A stretch of DNA of 46,899 nt from GCA-2686265 sp036010965. GTDB lineage: Bacteria > Planctomycetota > UBA1135 > GCA-002686595. Both the position numbers and the translations under genes were made by a program. Below are positions 9,187-16,585 of the stretch, one piece after another. The stretch is taken from NCBI GenBank assembly GCA_036010965.1, contig DASCMO010000051.1, forward strand, positions 1 to 46,899. The letters run 5' to 3'. The first letter of the stretch is position 1; every line of letters starts with the position of its first letter. Under the pieces are notes generated by a model. That model was not told where the DNA came from and made no database searches. It saw nothing but the letters and a program-made list of their open reading frames with translations.

Positions 9187-9884
9187 TCGCCGTCGCTCCC
9201 TCGGACCGAAACGCGCGCGGTGAGGCCGACGCCGAGGGGCTCGCGGACGTCTGCGGTGTCGTGCTGTGCGGAGGCGAGAGCTCGCGCATGGGTCGCGACA
9301 AGGCGATCCTCGCCATCGGCGGCCGCTCCATGCTCGAGCGCGCCGTGGGCTGCCTCGAATCCGTGGTGGGGAGCACGGTCCTGGCCGTTGGATCCACAAA
9401 CCGCTACGACGAACTGGACCTGCCGCGCGTCTTCGATCGCGCCGGCGACGTCGGTCCCGCCGCCGGCATCCGCGCGGCCCTGGCGCAGGTGGACGCGGAG
9501 TGGTTCTGCGTCCTGGCCTGCGATATGCCGCGCGTCGACAGCGAGCTCTTCGAGGCTCTGCTGTCTCGCGCACGCCGCGAGGAGTTGGACTGCTGCTTCG
9601 CCGTCGCCGCCGTGGGTGACCTCCCGGAGCCGGTCTGCGCGGTCTACCACCGTCGCTGTCTGGCACCCATGACCGCGGCCCTGGCCGCCGGTCGCCGGCG
9701 CGTCATCGCCTTTCTGGACTTCGAGCTCGAGGACGGGCGGGCAGTACGCTCGGGGAGCGTTGCGGCTGGCGAGCCCGCGCACGGCGCTGCTGGGAGCGAG
9801 CGGGTGATGAACCTCAACACGCCTGAGGAGTGGGAGCGCGAATGCGCCCGCGAGCGCGAACAGCGGGAAGGAGGCGCGCGGTGA
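9183..9884 (+). CDS. mobA: Molybdenum cofactor guanylyltransferase
   Basis: This 233-residue protein carries the nucleotidyltransferase signature VVLCGGESSRMGRDKAILAI near residues 26-45 (LxGGxSxRMGxDKA) and the metal-binding LACDMPRV near 117-124, with PEPVCAVYH further on. MobA links GMP to molybdopterin to make the dinucleotide cofactor of DMSO-reductase-type enzymes. The family also includes similar MobA-like transferases, so strict substrate assignment is inferred. It starts at GTG overlapping the tatA stop. Its C-terminal tail is Glu/Arg-rich, and its stop overlaps the next gene's GTG (GTGA). Confidence 0.88.
   Translation: MIAVAPSDRNARGEADAEGLADVCGVVLCGGESSRMGRDKAILAIGGRSMLERAVGCLESVVGSTVLAVGSTNRYDELDLPRVFDRAGDVGPAAGIRAALAQVDAEWFCVLACDMPRVDSELFEALLSRARREELDCCFAVAAVGDLPEPVCAVYHRRCLAPMTAALAAGRRRVIAFLDFELEDGRAVRSGSVAAGEPAHGAAGSERVMNLNTPEEWERECAREREQREGGAR
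9868..9874 (+). promoter_or_regulatory. Strong ribosome binding site deciding the polyprenyl synthase start
   Basis: AAGGAGG sits 6 nt before GTG 9881 and inside the end of mobA. It favours GTG 9881 over an ATG at 9830, which would add 17 Arg-rich residues and overlap mobA by 55 bp. Confidence 0.75.
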
Positions 9885-10891
9885 CTCCCTCCGACGTCCG
9901 CCTCTCCCTGCTGCAGGAGCCGATCGCCGAAGGCCTTGAGCGCATGCGCGATGTCCTCATACAGCAGATCTGCGAGGGCTCGCCCGCGGTGCGCGACATG
10001 ACCGGCCACATCGGGCGCTTTCGGGGCAAGCAGCTGCGGGGCTCCTTGACATTGCTCTCGGGCGAGGCGACGGGGAACTCCACTGACGAGCACCCGGCGG
10101 TGGCGTGCATCGTCGAGATGATCCACCTGGCGACCCTAGTGCACGACGACGTGCTGGACGGCGCCACGGTCCGTCGGCGCGTGGCGTGCGTCAACGAGCG
10201 CTGGGACAACCAGGTCGCCGTGTTGCTCGGGGATTTCCTCTATGCGCGGGCCTTCGCCCTCTCCACGGACCTCTCGTCACGCATGTGCAGCCGTATCCTG
10301 TCCGAGGCCACGCGCCGCATCTGCGTCGGGGAGATAGATCAGAGCACCAGGCGCTATGACTTCGAGATGAACCAGGGCGACTACGAGACGATCGCCGGCG
10401 CCAAGACCGCTACGCTCTACGCGGCGGCCTGCGAGCTGGGCGCGTGCTACCCGGGCGGCAACGAGGAGTGCGGAGCCCGCATGCGTGCCTTCGGCCACGA
10501 GATCGGCCTGGCCTTCCAGATCATCGACGACTGCCTTGATGTCGTCGGAGACCCGGAACTGGTCGGCAAGTCTGTGGGGAATGATGTGGAGGACGGCAAG
10601 GTCACCTTGCCCGTGCTCTGGACCTACGCTCAGGCCTCCGAGAGCGTTCGGGCGAGCATCCGGGATGCCTACACCCTGCCGGTGGAGACCTCGCGAGACG
10701 ATGACCCTCCCCCGAGCCGTGCCGGACAATTACGCTCGGTGTGCGACCTCGGGCCGGGGGTGGAGTACGCGACGGCCCGCGCCGGAGAGTTGACCTGCAC
10801 CGCTCTCGGGCGCCTGGCCGAACTGGCCCCCTCTGCGGCCCGCGATTCTCTCGAAGGCCTGGGGGAATTCGTCCTCGAGCGCCGCTGGTAG
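9881..10891 (+). CDS. Trans-polyprenyl diphosphate synthase (quinone side chain)
   Basis: From GTG 9881 the protein has 336 residues, typical of long-chain trans-isoprenyl diphosphate synthases. The first aspartate-rich motif is HDDVLDG (Asp89, Asp90, Asp93) and the second is IIDDCLDVVGD (Asp216, Asp217, Asp220), both binding Mg-diphosphate. FRGKQLRG near residues 47-54 and GKSVGNDVEDGKVTLP near 229-244 complete the family pattern. It adds isopentenyl units to an allylic diphosphate in the cytoplasm. The chain length cannot be read safely, but the setting beside tatA, mobA and cytochrome c maturation genes suggests the ubiquinone or menaquinone tail. It overlaps mobA by 4 bp. Confidence 0.92.
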   Translation: MTPSDVRLSLLQEPIAEGLERMRDVLIQQICEGSPAVRDMTGHIGRFRGKQLRGSLTLLSGEATGNSTDEHPAVACIVEMIHLATLVHDDVLDGATVRRRVACVNERWDNQVAVLLGDFLYARAFALSTDLSSRMCSRILSEATRRICVGEIDQSTRRYDFEMNQGDYETIAGAKTATLYAAACELGACYPGGNEECGARMRAFGHEIGLAFQIIDDCLDVVGDPELVGKSVGNDVEDGKVTLPVLWTYAQASESVRASIRDAYTLPVETSRDDDPPPSRAGQLRSVCDLGPGVEYATARAGELTCTALGRLAELAPSAARDSLEGLGEFVLERRW

Positions 10892-10906
10892 GTGCGGAGG
10901 AGGACC

Positions 10907-13522
10907 ATGGGCGAGCGCGAGCAAACAGGGGACGGCGCGCGGAAGGAGCGCGTGAAAGTCTTCCGCTGGGGATTCGCATCGGCGAGCGGAATGGTCCTGG
11001 CCCTGGTCGTCGCCGGCCAGGCGGTGGGGGTGATGCTGGCCGGCTTCGGAGTGGGCGGGATGCAGGCGCGGGACTGGATCTTCTGCGCCTTCCTGGCCTC
11101 GGCCTGCTGGCTCTGCTTCCTGCAACGGCACGCGATCTGGCGCTTTCTGCGCAGCGTGCAGGTCGGCGTGACCCTGGTGGCCCTGACGACCCTGGCGGTG
11201 ATCGTCGGGGTGCTCGTGCCTCAGATAGAGGGCTTCGAGGATCCCGAGCAGCGGGTCACGGCCGCCAACTACGAAGACCAGTACGCCGCATTCCGCTGGG
11301 CCGAAGGCTACTTCCTCTACCACGTGCTCCATCCCTACGGCATAGGGATGCCCGAGGCGGTGCTGCCGCCGGGGATCGATGAACGCCTGGAGGCCTTCGG
11401 CCGCAGGTACGGGCGCGAGGAGGAGAAGAACCGCAAGAAGCAGATGTCGAGCGCCTTCTCGGGCGGGCCCAAGACGAACGAGATCCGGGCCTTCATCGAG
11501 AGGCACGACGTCGGCCTGCGCAGGGCCTTCGATGTCTGCACGGCCCTGCACCTCAACCGGACCTACAAGTCCTGGTGGTTCACCACCTTGCTCGGGCTGC
11601 TGGGAGCGTCGATCTTCTCCAACCTCTGGCGCGGCAAGCCGCGCCGCTTGGTGAGGATCGAGAAGATCGGCTTCTTGGTCACGCACCTGGGGATGCTGGT
11701 CATGCTCGTGGGCGGCGGGATTTCCAAGTCCCAGACCGTGCGCGGCATCCTGCATCTGGACCTCGAGCAGCCGCCCAACAACGAGTTCTGGGCCTACCAC
11801 AGCCCGGAGGACCGGCGGACGATGCCCTTCTGGCTGCACCTGCAGCGCTTCGCGCGCAAGGACTGGAAACAGCTCGAGGTCGGGTTCGTCGAGGATCGGT
11901 TCAGCTCCCGCCCGCCGACCTACACCCTCTGGGAAGGGCGAGCCATCGACCTGGACTTCGTCGAGGACGGGGCCGGAGGATTGCGGCCGCGTGTGCGCCT
12001 CGAGGTGCTCGGCCTGCACGAGCAGGCGGAGGTGAGTGAGTGGCTCCTGAGCGAGGCCGGCGACGAGCATGCTGGAGAGGGCCTGGGCGCGGTGCTGCAG
12101 CTCAGCGTGCCGGACTACGAGCGCTTGAGCGCCGCGCGTGCCGCGGGCATGGCGCTCGAGGACCTGCCGCGTCTGACGCGTGCGGAGTTCCTCTCGCCCG
12201 CCTATCCCGGCCAGGACCTCTTCCACGACCTGGCCTGGGACGTGCGCATCAAGGCCGTGTTTGACGGAGGGCCTTCCACTGAGTTTTCCCCGGCAGACCT
12301 CTTCCCAGTGGAGGAGATCGTCGGTCACCTCGAACTGCGCGAACTGGAGCAAGGCGATGTGCAGGCGCGACGCGTTCCCTTCCGCGTCGGCGACACGATC
12401 GAGGCGCCCGGCGGCTTTCGTATCGAGGTGAAGGAGGCGACCGGCGCCTACCGCGTGAACCGCGAGGACCTGACCGAGATTCGCGACACCCGACCCCTGG
12501 CGGAGCAGCCGCCCCATTCCCCCGCGGTCTGGCTGAGCATCACGCCCCCCGGAGGGGGGGAGCCGGAGCACCGCCTCGTACACGAGCGGGTGGACGCGGA
12601 GAAGCACGGAAAGCTCGAGAAGTACACCTACGACAGTCTCGTCGTGCGCCTGCAGTGGGAGCGCTGGGCTTCGGCCGGGCCGCCGCGCTTTGTGATCACC
12701 TGGTCGGCCGCGGGCGACGCACTGCTGTACAGCGAGGACGCGCCGAATGCCGCGCCCGTGCCCCTCGTGCCGGGTGACCCCCTGCCCGTACCCGGGCGCA
12801 TCGTTCTCGAGCGCGCCTTCGCCGACGCCTTCGCCGAGAAGGAGGTCCTCTTCCTCGAAGAACAGGCGGCCACCGACGGCTTCGAGACCGACTTCTACTC
12901 AAACGCGCCGCGCGGGCTCGAGCTGCGCGTCACGCAGGACCCGGATACCCCATCAGAACGGGTCGAGGTCGTGCGCCTGGCCACGACCGAACACAGTCTC
13001 GCGGACCGCTGGCAGTCGTCCGACGAGAGCTTCCACGTGACCTTCTTCGAGAACGAGGCCGTCATGCCCTACGAGTGGCGCAGCGTGCTCTCGATCTTCG
13101 ACGAGGATCCTGACGGCCGCTGGAGCGTGTTCTCGGGTGTGGACGGGCGTCTGATCGAGACCCGGAATGCCCAGGACTCGCATCTCTTGAGCGAACGCCA
13201 CGGCGTGCGGATCATCCCCCTCGAGGACATCGACGGTGACGGCGAGCGGGACTTTGCCGGTCCCGTCAAGCGCCTGGACACCGGGCCTGAGCGGGCGCGC
13301 GAGATCCGCGTCAACGATTATCTGAGCCACGCCGGCTACCGCTTCTTCCAGACCAACGCGATCCCTGAGATCCCGACCTACTCGGGGATCGGCGTCGTCT
13401 TCGATCCGGGCATCCCCATGGTCCTGGCGGGGATGTACACGATCATCCTGGGGACGGTCCTGGCGTTCATCGTCCGACCGATCGTCCTCGCGCGGCGCAA
13501 GAAGAGAAAGGCAGGGGCATGA
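10907..13522 (+). CDS. ccsB: Cytochrome c biogenesis protein ResB/CcsB type
   Basis: ATG 10907 is chosen because GGAGGAGG (10896-10903) precedes it; the chain is 871 residues. Membrane helices lie near residues 20-40, 47-65 and 78-98 (SVQVGVTLVALTTLAVIVGV), another near 215-235, HLGMLVMLVGGGIS near 257-270, and a last one near 835-860. A large periplasmic domain separates the helix groups. It ends with NDYLSHAGYRFFQTN, the usual ResB pattern before the final helix. With CcsA it forms system II, which carries heme to the outer face and attaches it to CxxCH apocytochromes. The periplasmic domain is longer than in the classical Bacillus ResB. The stop overlaps the ccsA ATG by 4 bp. Confidence 0.9.
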   Translation: MGEREQTGDGARKERVKVFRWGFASASGMVLALVVAGQAVGVMLAGFGVGGMQARDWIFCAFLASACWLCFLQRHAIWRFLRSVQVGVTLVALTTLAVIVGVLVPQIEGFEDPEQRVTAANYEDQYAAFRWAEGYFLYHVLHPYGIGMPEAVLPPGIDERLEAFGRRYGREEEKNRKKQMSSAFSGGPKTNEIRAFIERHDVGLRRAFDVCTALHLNRTYKSWWFTTLLGLLGASIFSNLWRGKPRRLVRIEKIGFLVTHLGMLVMLVGGGISKSQTVRGILHLDLEQPPNNEFWAYHSPEDRRTMPFWLHLQRFARKDWKQLEVGFVEDRFSSRPPTYTLWEGRAIDLDFVEDGAGGLRPRVRLEVLGLHEQAEVSEWLLSEAGDEHAGEGLGAVLQLSVPDYERLSAARAAGMALEDLPRLTRAEFLSPAYPGQDLFHDLAWDVRIKAVFDGGPSTEFSPADLFPVEEIVGHLELRELEQGDVQARRVPFRVGDTIEAPGGFRIEVKEATGAYRVNREDLTEIRDTRPLAEQPPHSPAVWLSITPPGGGEPEHRLVHERVDAEKHGKLEKYTYDSLVVRLQWERWASAGPPRFVITWSAAGDALLYSEDAPNAAPVPLVPGDPLPVPGRIVLERAFADAFAEKEVLFLEEQAATDGFETDFYSNAPRGLELRVTQDPDTPSERVEVVRLATTEHSLADRWQSSDESFHVTFFENEAVMPYEWRSVLSIFDEDPDGRWSVFSGVDGRLIETRNAQDSHLLSERHGVRIIPLEDIDGDGERDFAGPVKRLDTGPERAREIRVNDYLSHAGYRFFQTNAIPEIPTYSGIGVVFDPGIPMVLAGMYTIILGTVLAFIVRPIVLARRKKRKAGA

Positions 13523-14667
13523 GCCTGGCGGAGTGGATCGATTGGGGGCAACTGGCCGCCTCCGCGCGCTGGGTGCTCGTGATGGAGGTCTGCTGCGCCG
13601 CCGGCGCGCTGCTCGCCCTGCGCGGCGGCCTGCAGCATCTCTCTCTCGCGCGCGCGGGAACCGCCGATGGGAAAGCTGTCGCGGCGCGTCCCCTCTCCGC
13701 TTGGTCCCCCGCGGTGATCGCTCTGGGTCTGGGTGCCGGCGTCGGCTTTGCCGCGCTCTGGGCTCGCTACGGAGAGGTGAATCACTTCCCCAGCCAGACG
13801 ATGAGCGAGGTGCTTACCGTCTTCTGCGTTGCCCTCCAGTTTTCCCTGTTCGTGTTGCACTTCGCCCTCGGGATGCACCGTCGTGGGCCGGGCTGGGCGA
13901 TTGTCGACGACGCGATGATTCTGATCGTGCTCCTGGGAGTCCTGGGCGTCGTCTCCCACATGCGCGGCCTATCTACGGCCCAGCGCGACCTGCCGCCGGC
14001 CCTCCAGTCGTACTGGTTCGCGCCCCACATCTGCGCCCTGATCTTCAGCTACGCGACCCTGGGGATTGCGGGGGTGATCTGCCTGGTCTACTTCATCACG
14101 CGCTTCTGGAGCGGCGTCTTCCGCGGTGGACAGACGCGCACTTCCCAGTGGCTGATCCTGGCCGCCCTGACCCTGATCCCGTTCCTGCACGTGGTGACCC
14201 TGCCCGCCCTGGCGCTCTCGGGTCTGCTCTTCTTCGTACTGCTCAAGCGTGGTCGGCTGCCGGACGCCCAGGGCCTGTCCAAGCTCGAGCGCGAGCTCGA
14301 CGACGTGAGCTTCCGGGCCTTCGCCGTGGGCATGCCTTTCCTGACGGCGGGGCTGTGGATGGGAGCCTTTTGGGCCCAGGAGGCCTGGGCCAACTATTGG
14401 GGCTGGGACAGCAAGGAGAACTCGGCCCTGATCTCCTGGCTGATCTACGTGGTCTACATCCACCTGCGCCTGCTGGGCGGCTATCGCGGAGCACGGGCCA
14501 TGACGGTGCTGCTCGGCGGGGCCTTCTCGATCTTCATCACCTTCCAGATCTTCGGATACCTGCCGGACAGCCAGAAGAGCCTGCACCGCTATACCGACGA
14601 CGCGGCGACGCCCCAGGAGGGACAGGTCGGCCCGGCACCCACGGCCTCCGCCTCGGCGGAGCGCTGA
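13519..14667 (+). CDS. ccsA: Cytochrome c biogenesis protein CcsA (heme handling)
   Basis: This 382-residue protein has about eight membrane helices. The heme-binding WWD-type segment is ANYWGWDSKENSALISWLIY at about 291-310, with WGWDSKE at 294-300. Conserved His candidates lie at 89 (GEVNHFPSQTMSE), 147 (VVSHMRG) and 170 (QSYWFAPHICA), as in CcsA proteins that export heme and hold it for ligation. It overlaps ccsB by 4 bp, so the two make a split CcsBA complex. The C-terminal 35 residues are polar. The gene is followed after a 63-bp gap by folD. Confidence 0.95.
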   Translation: MSLAEWIDWGQLAASARWVLVMEVCCAAGALLALRGGLQHLSLARAGTADGKAVAARPLSAWSPAVIALGLGAGVGFAALWARYGEVNHFPSQTMSEVLTVFCVALQFSLFVLHFALGMHRRGPGWAIVDDAMILIVLLGVLGVVSHMRGLSTAQRDLPPALQSYWFAPHICALIFSYATLGIAGVICLVYFITRFWSGVFRGGQTRTSQWLILAALTLIPFLHVVTLPALALSGLLFFVLLKRGRLPDAQGLSKLERELDDVSFRAFAVGMPFLTAGLWMGAFWAQEAWANYWGWDSKENSALISWLIYVVYIHLRLLGGYRGARAMTVLLGGAFSIFITFQIFGYLPDSQKSLHRYTDDAATPQEGQVGPAPTASASAER

Positions 14668-14717
14668 GGCGCTCGGATTGCTCGCAGCGCGCCCTCGCCG
14701 CGCATCGAGGCGCGTCC

Positions 14718-14723
14718 TATATT
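14718..14723 (+). promoter_or_regulatory. Likely -10 element for folD
   Basis: TATATT is an AT-rich island in GC-rich sequence and lies 7 nt before the folD ATG, which would make the transcript leaderless or nearly so. A matching -35 is not evident at 17-18 bp. Confidence 0.45.
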
Positions 14724-14730
14724 GACCGGC

Positions 14731-15627
14731 ATGGGTGACACGGCGCGCATCATGGACGGGAAGGCGACCGCGGCCCTTGTCCGGGCGGAGGTCGCGGAGG
14801 AGGTCGCGGAGTTGGTGAAGCGCGGGGTGCAGCCCGGGCTCGCGGTGGTGCTGGTGGGGGAAGACCCCGCCAGTCAGATCTACGTCCGGAACAAGGACCG
14901 CGCGGCCACGGAGGCCGGGATCGCCGTCAGGACATTGCGGCCGGAGACGGACATCTCCCAGGCGGACCTCGAAGTCCTCGTGCGCGGTCTGGGGGCGGAC
15001 GCGAGCGTGCACGGCATCCTGGTCCAGCTGCCCCTGCCGCGGCATCTCGACTCGGCGGCGGTGGTGGAGGCCATCGACCCGCGCAAGGACGTGGACGGCC
15101 TGCACCCGCAGAACGTAGCCGCGCTGGCCATGGATCAGCCGGGGCTGGTGCCCTGCACTCCGGCCGGTTGCATCGAGCTCTGCGACCGCCACGGTGTCGT
15201 CCTTGAGGGCAGCCACGCGGTCGTGGTGGGGCGCTCACAGCTCGTCGGAAAACCCGTGGCCCAGCTGCTGCTGGCTCGCCACGCGACCGTGACCCTCTGC
15301 CACAGCCGCACGCGCGATCTGGGGGCGGTGGTCGCAGCGGGAGACGTGGTGGTGGCCGCGGTCGGCCGCACGGGGCTGATTCGCGGGGAGTGGATCAAGC
15401 CCGGGGCGACCGTGCTCGACGTGGGGATCAACCGCGGTCCTGACGGGAAGCTGGCCGGTGACGTGGATTTCGAGGCCGCCTGCGCGCGGGCGGGGGCGAT
15501 CACTCCAGTTCCGGGTGGTGTCGGGCCGATGACCATCGCGATGCTGTTGAGGAACACCTGCCGCGCAGCCTCGTCCCTGAGCGGCCCCATCCCTAGCCCC
15601 AGCGGGGCCGCGGGGGCAGGGATCTGA
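14731..15627 (+). CDS. folD: Bifunctional methylenetetrahydrofolate dehydrogenase/cyclohydrolase
   Basis: From ATG 14731 the protein is 298 residues. A TTG at 14722 is possible but gives no better N-terminus than MGDTARIMDGKATAA. FolD interconverts 5,10-methylene-THF and 10-formyl-THF using NADP. The catalytic Lys is K55 in YVRNKDRA. Also present are HGILVQLPLP near 94-103, DVDGLHPQN near 117-125, PCTPAG near 139-144, VVGRSQLVGKPVAQLLL in the Rossmann domain and PVPGGVGPMTIAMLL near the C-terminus. The last 15 residues are Pro/Gly/Ser-rich and not conserved. The next gene starts 1 nt after the stop. Confidence 0.97.
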   Translation: MGDTARIMDGKATAALVRAEVAEEVAELVKRGVQPGLAVVLVGEDPASQIYVRNKDRAATEAGIAVRTLRPETDISQADLEVLVRGLGADASVHGILVQLPLPRHLDSAAVVEAIDPRKDVDGLHPQNVAALAMDQPGLVPCTPAGCIELCDRHGVVLEGSHAVVVGRSQLVGKPVAQLLLARHATVTLCHSRTRDLGAVVAAGDVVVAAVGRTGLIRGEWIKPGATVLDVGINRGPDGKLAGDVDFEAACARAGAITPVPGGVGPMTIAMLLRNTCRAASSLSGPIPSPSGAAGAGI

Positions 15628-15628
15628 A

Positions 15629-16480
15629 GTGAGGCAGTACATGTCGCGGGACTCGGGCGAGGGTGGCGCCCCCTTCGACGGTGGGCCCCAGCTCGCCCTG
15701 CCCGCGCTGACGCCCCTCACACGTCTGCTGTTGCTCACCAATGCGGGCGTCTTCGCGGCCAGCTTCCTCCTCTGGCTCGCCGGTGTCTGGACCTGGCCCG
15801 AGCGCCTGCTCGGTTTGAGCGCCGGCCTGTGGGCTGACTGGTTCCCCTTTCCGCCCGTCTGGCAGATCGTGACCTACGGCTTCCTGCACAGCGTGCAGGA
15901 TCCGATGCACGTGCTGTGGAACCTGCTGCTGCTGTACTTCTTCGGGACCATGCTGGAGGGCCTGATCGGCTCGCGGCGCTTCGGAGTGCTGTACGGGTCG
16001 GCGATGGTCTGCGGCGCTCTGGCGCACCTGCTCGCCAGCACCTTCCTCGGCCCGTCGGCGGGCATCGCCCTGGGAGCCTCGGGCGCCGTGCTGGGGGTCG
16101 TCGTGGCCGCGGCGGCCTTGCGTCCCCAGGCCCAGGTGCTGGTCCTGTTCATCCCCGTCCGGCTGTGGTTCCTGGCGGCGATGATCGTGGGTTTCGACCT
16201 CTTCGCGGTGCTGGTCTCCTTCAGGACCGGCGCGGCCGACGGCGTGGCCCACTGGGTACACCTGGGCGGAGCGGCCTGGGGTTTCGTGGCGGTGCGCAAG
16301 GGCTGGATCCTCGATCCCCTGCAGCGCCTGCGCCTGCGGCGCGAGCGCTCCCAGGGGCAGCGGCGGCGCGTGGACGAGGAGCGCATGGATCGCCTGCTGG
16401 AGAAGATCCATGATGAGGGGATGGCGTCCCTGACCCAGTCGGAGCGCGAATTCCTGAAACGCGTCTCCTCGCGCAGCTAG
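15629..16480 (+). CDS. Rhomboid-family intramembrane serine protease
   Basis: The protein has 283 residues from GTG 15629; ATG 15641, with GAGG ahead of it, would give 279. The rhomboid core is complete: FLHSVQDPMHVLWNLLLLYF (His94 and Asn98), GASGAVLG with nucleophile Ser151, and WVHLGGAAWGF with catalytic His211. Six helices span about residues 30-220. A charged C-terminal tail ends LTQSEREFLKRVSSRS, a short helical motif often seen at the end of this rhomboid subfamily. It is the third rhomboid in 14 kb, and the only one with an unmodified GASG and no added domain. It is 1 nt from folD, so probably on the same transcript. Confidence 0.9.
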   Translation: MRQYMSRDSGEGGAPFDGGPQLALPALTPLTRLLLLTNAGVFAASFLLWLAGVWTWPERLLGLSAGLWADWFPFPPVWQIVTYGFLHSVQDPMHVLWNLLLLYFFGTMLEGLIGSRRFGVLYGSAMVCGALAHLLASTFLGPSAGIALGASGAVLGVVVAAAALRPQAQVLVLFIPVRLWFLAAMIVGFDLFAVLVSFRTGAADGVAHWVHLGGAAWGFVAVRKGWILDPLQRLRLRRERSQGQRRRVDEERMDRLLEKIHDEGMASLTQSEREFLKRVSSRS

Positions 16481-16511
16481 CCTCGCCCGTAGGGAGGGGC
16501 CCCGGTGCGGT

Positions 16512-16540
16512 TTGTGGGGCCTCGGGGGTGCCGATAGACT
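16512..16540 (+). promoter_or_regulatory. Sigma-70-type promoter for the secreted protein-serS pair
   Basis: TTGTGG (16512-16517), a 17-bp spacer and TAGACT (16535-16540) lie in the 105-bp gap after the rhomboid gene. Transcription would begin near 16547, about 39 nt before the ATG at 16586. Confidence 0.5.
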
Positions 16541-16585
16541 CTCTGATTCCCTCCGCCCACACCCTCCGCAGAGAGGGCGCCGATC

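Noticed and set aside
9830..9880. Upstream ATG start for the polyprenyl diphosphate synthase
   Set aside because: It would add 17 Arg-rich residues and overlap mobA by 55 bp; GTG 9881 has a perfect AAGGAGG at good distance and a GTGA junction.
10730..12607. A 625-codon open frame antisense to ccsB
   Set aside because: It lies opposite an intact ResB-type protein with correct membrane helices; the antisense composition is low-complexity.
16481..16534. GGCCCC/GGGGCC hairpin after the third rhomboid as terminator
   Set aside because: A 6-bp stem with a 12-nt loop and no T-run overlaps the next gene's -35; too weak to call.
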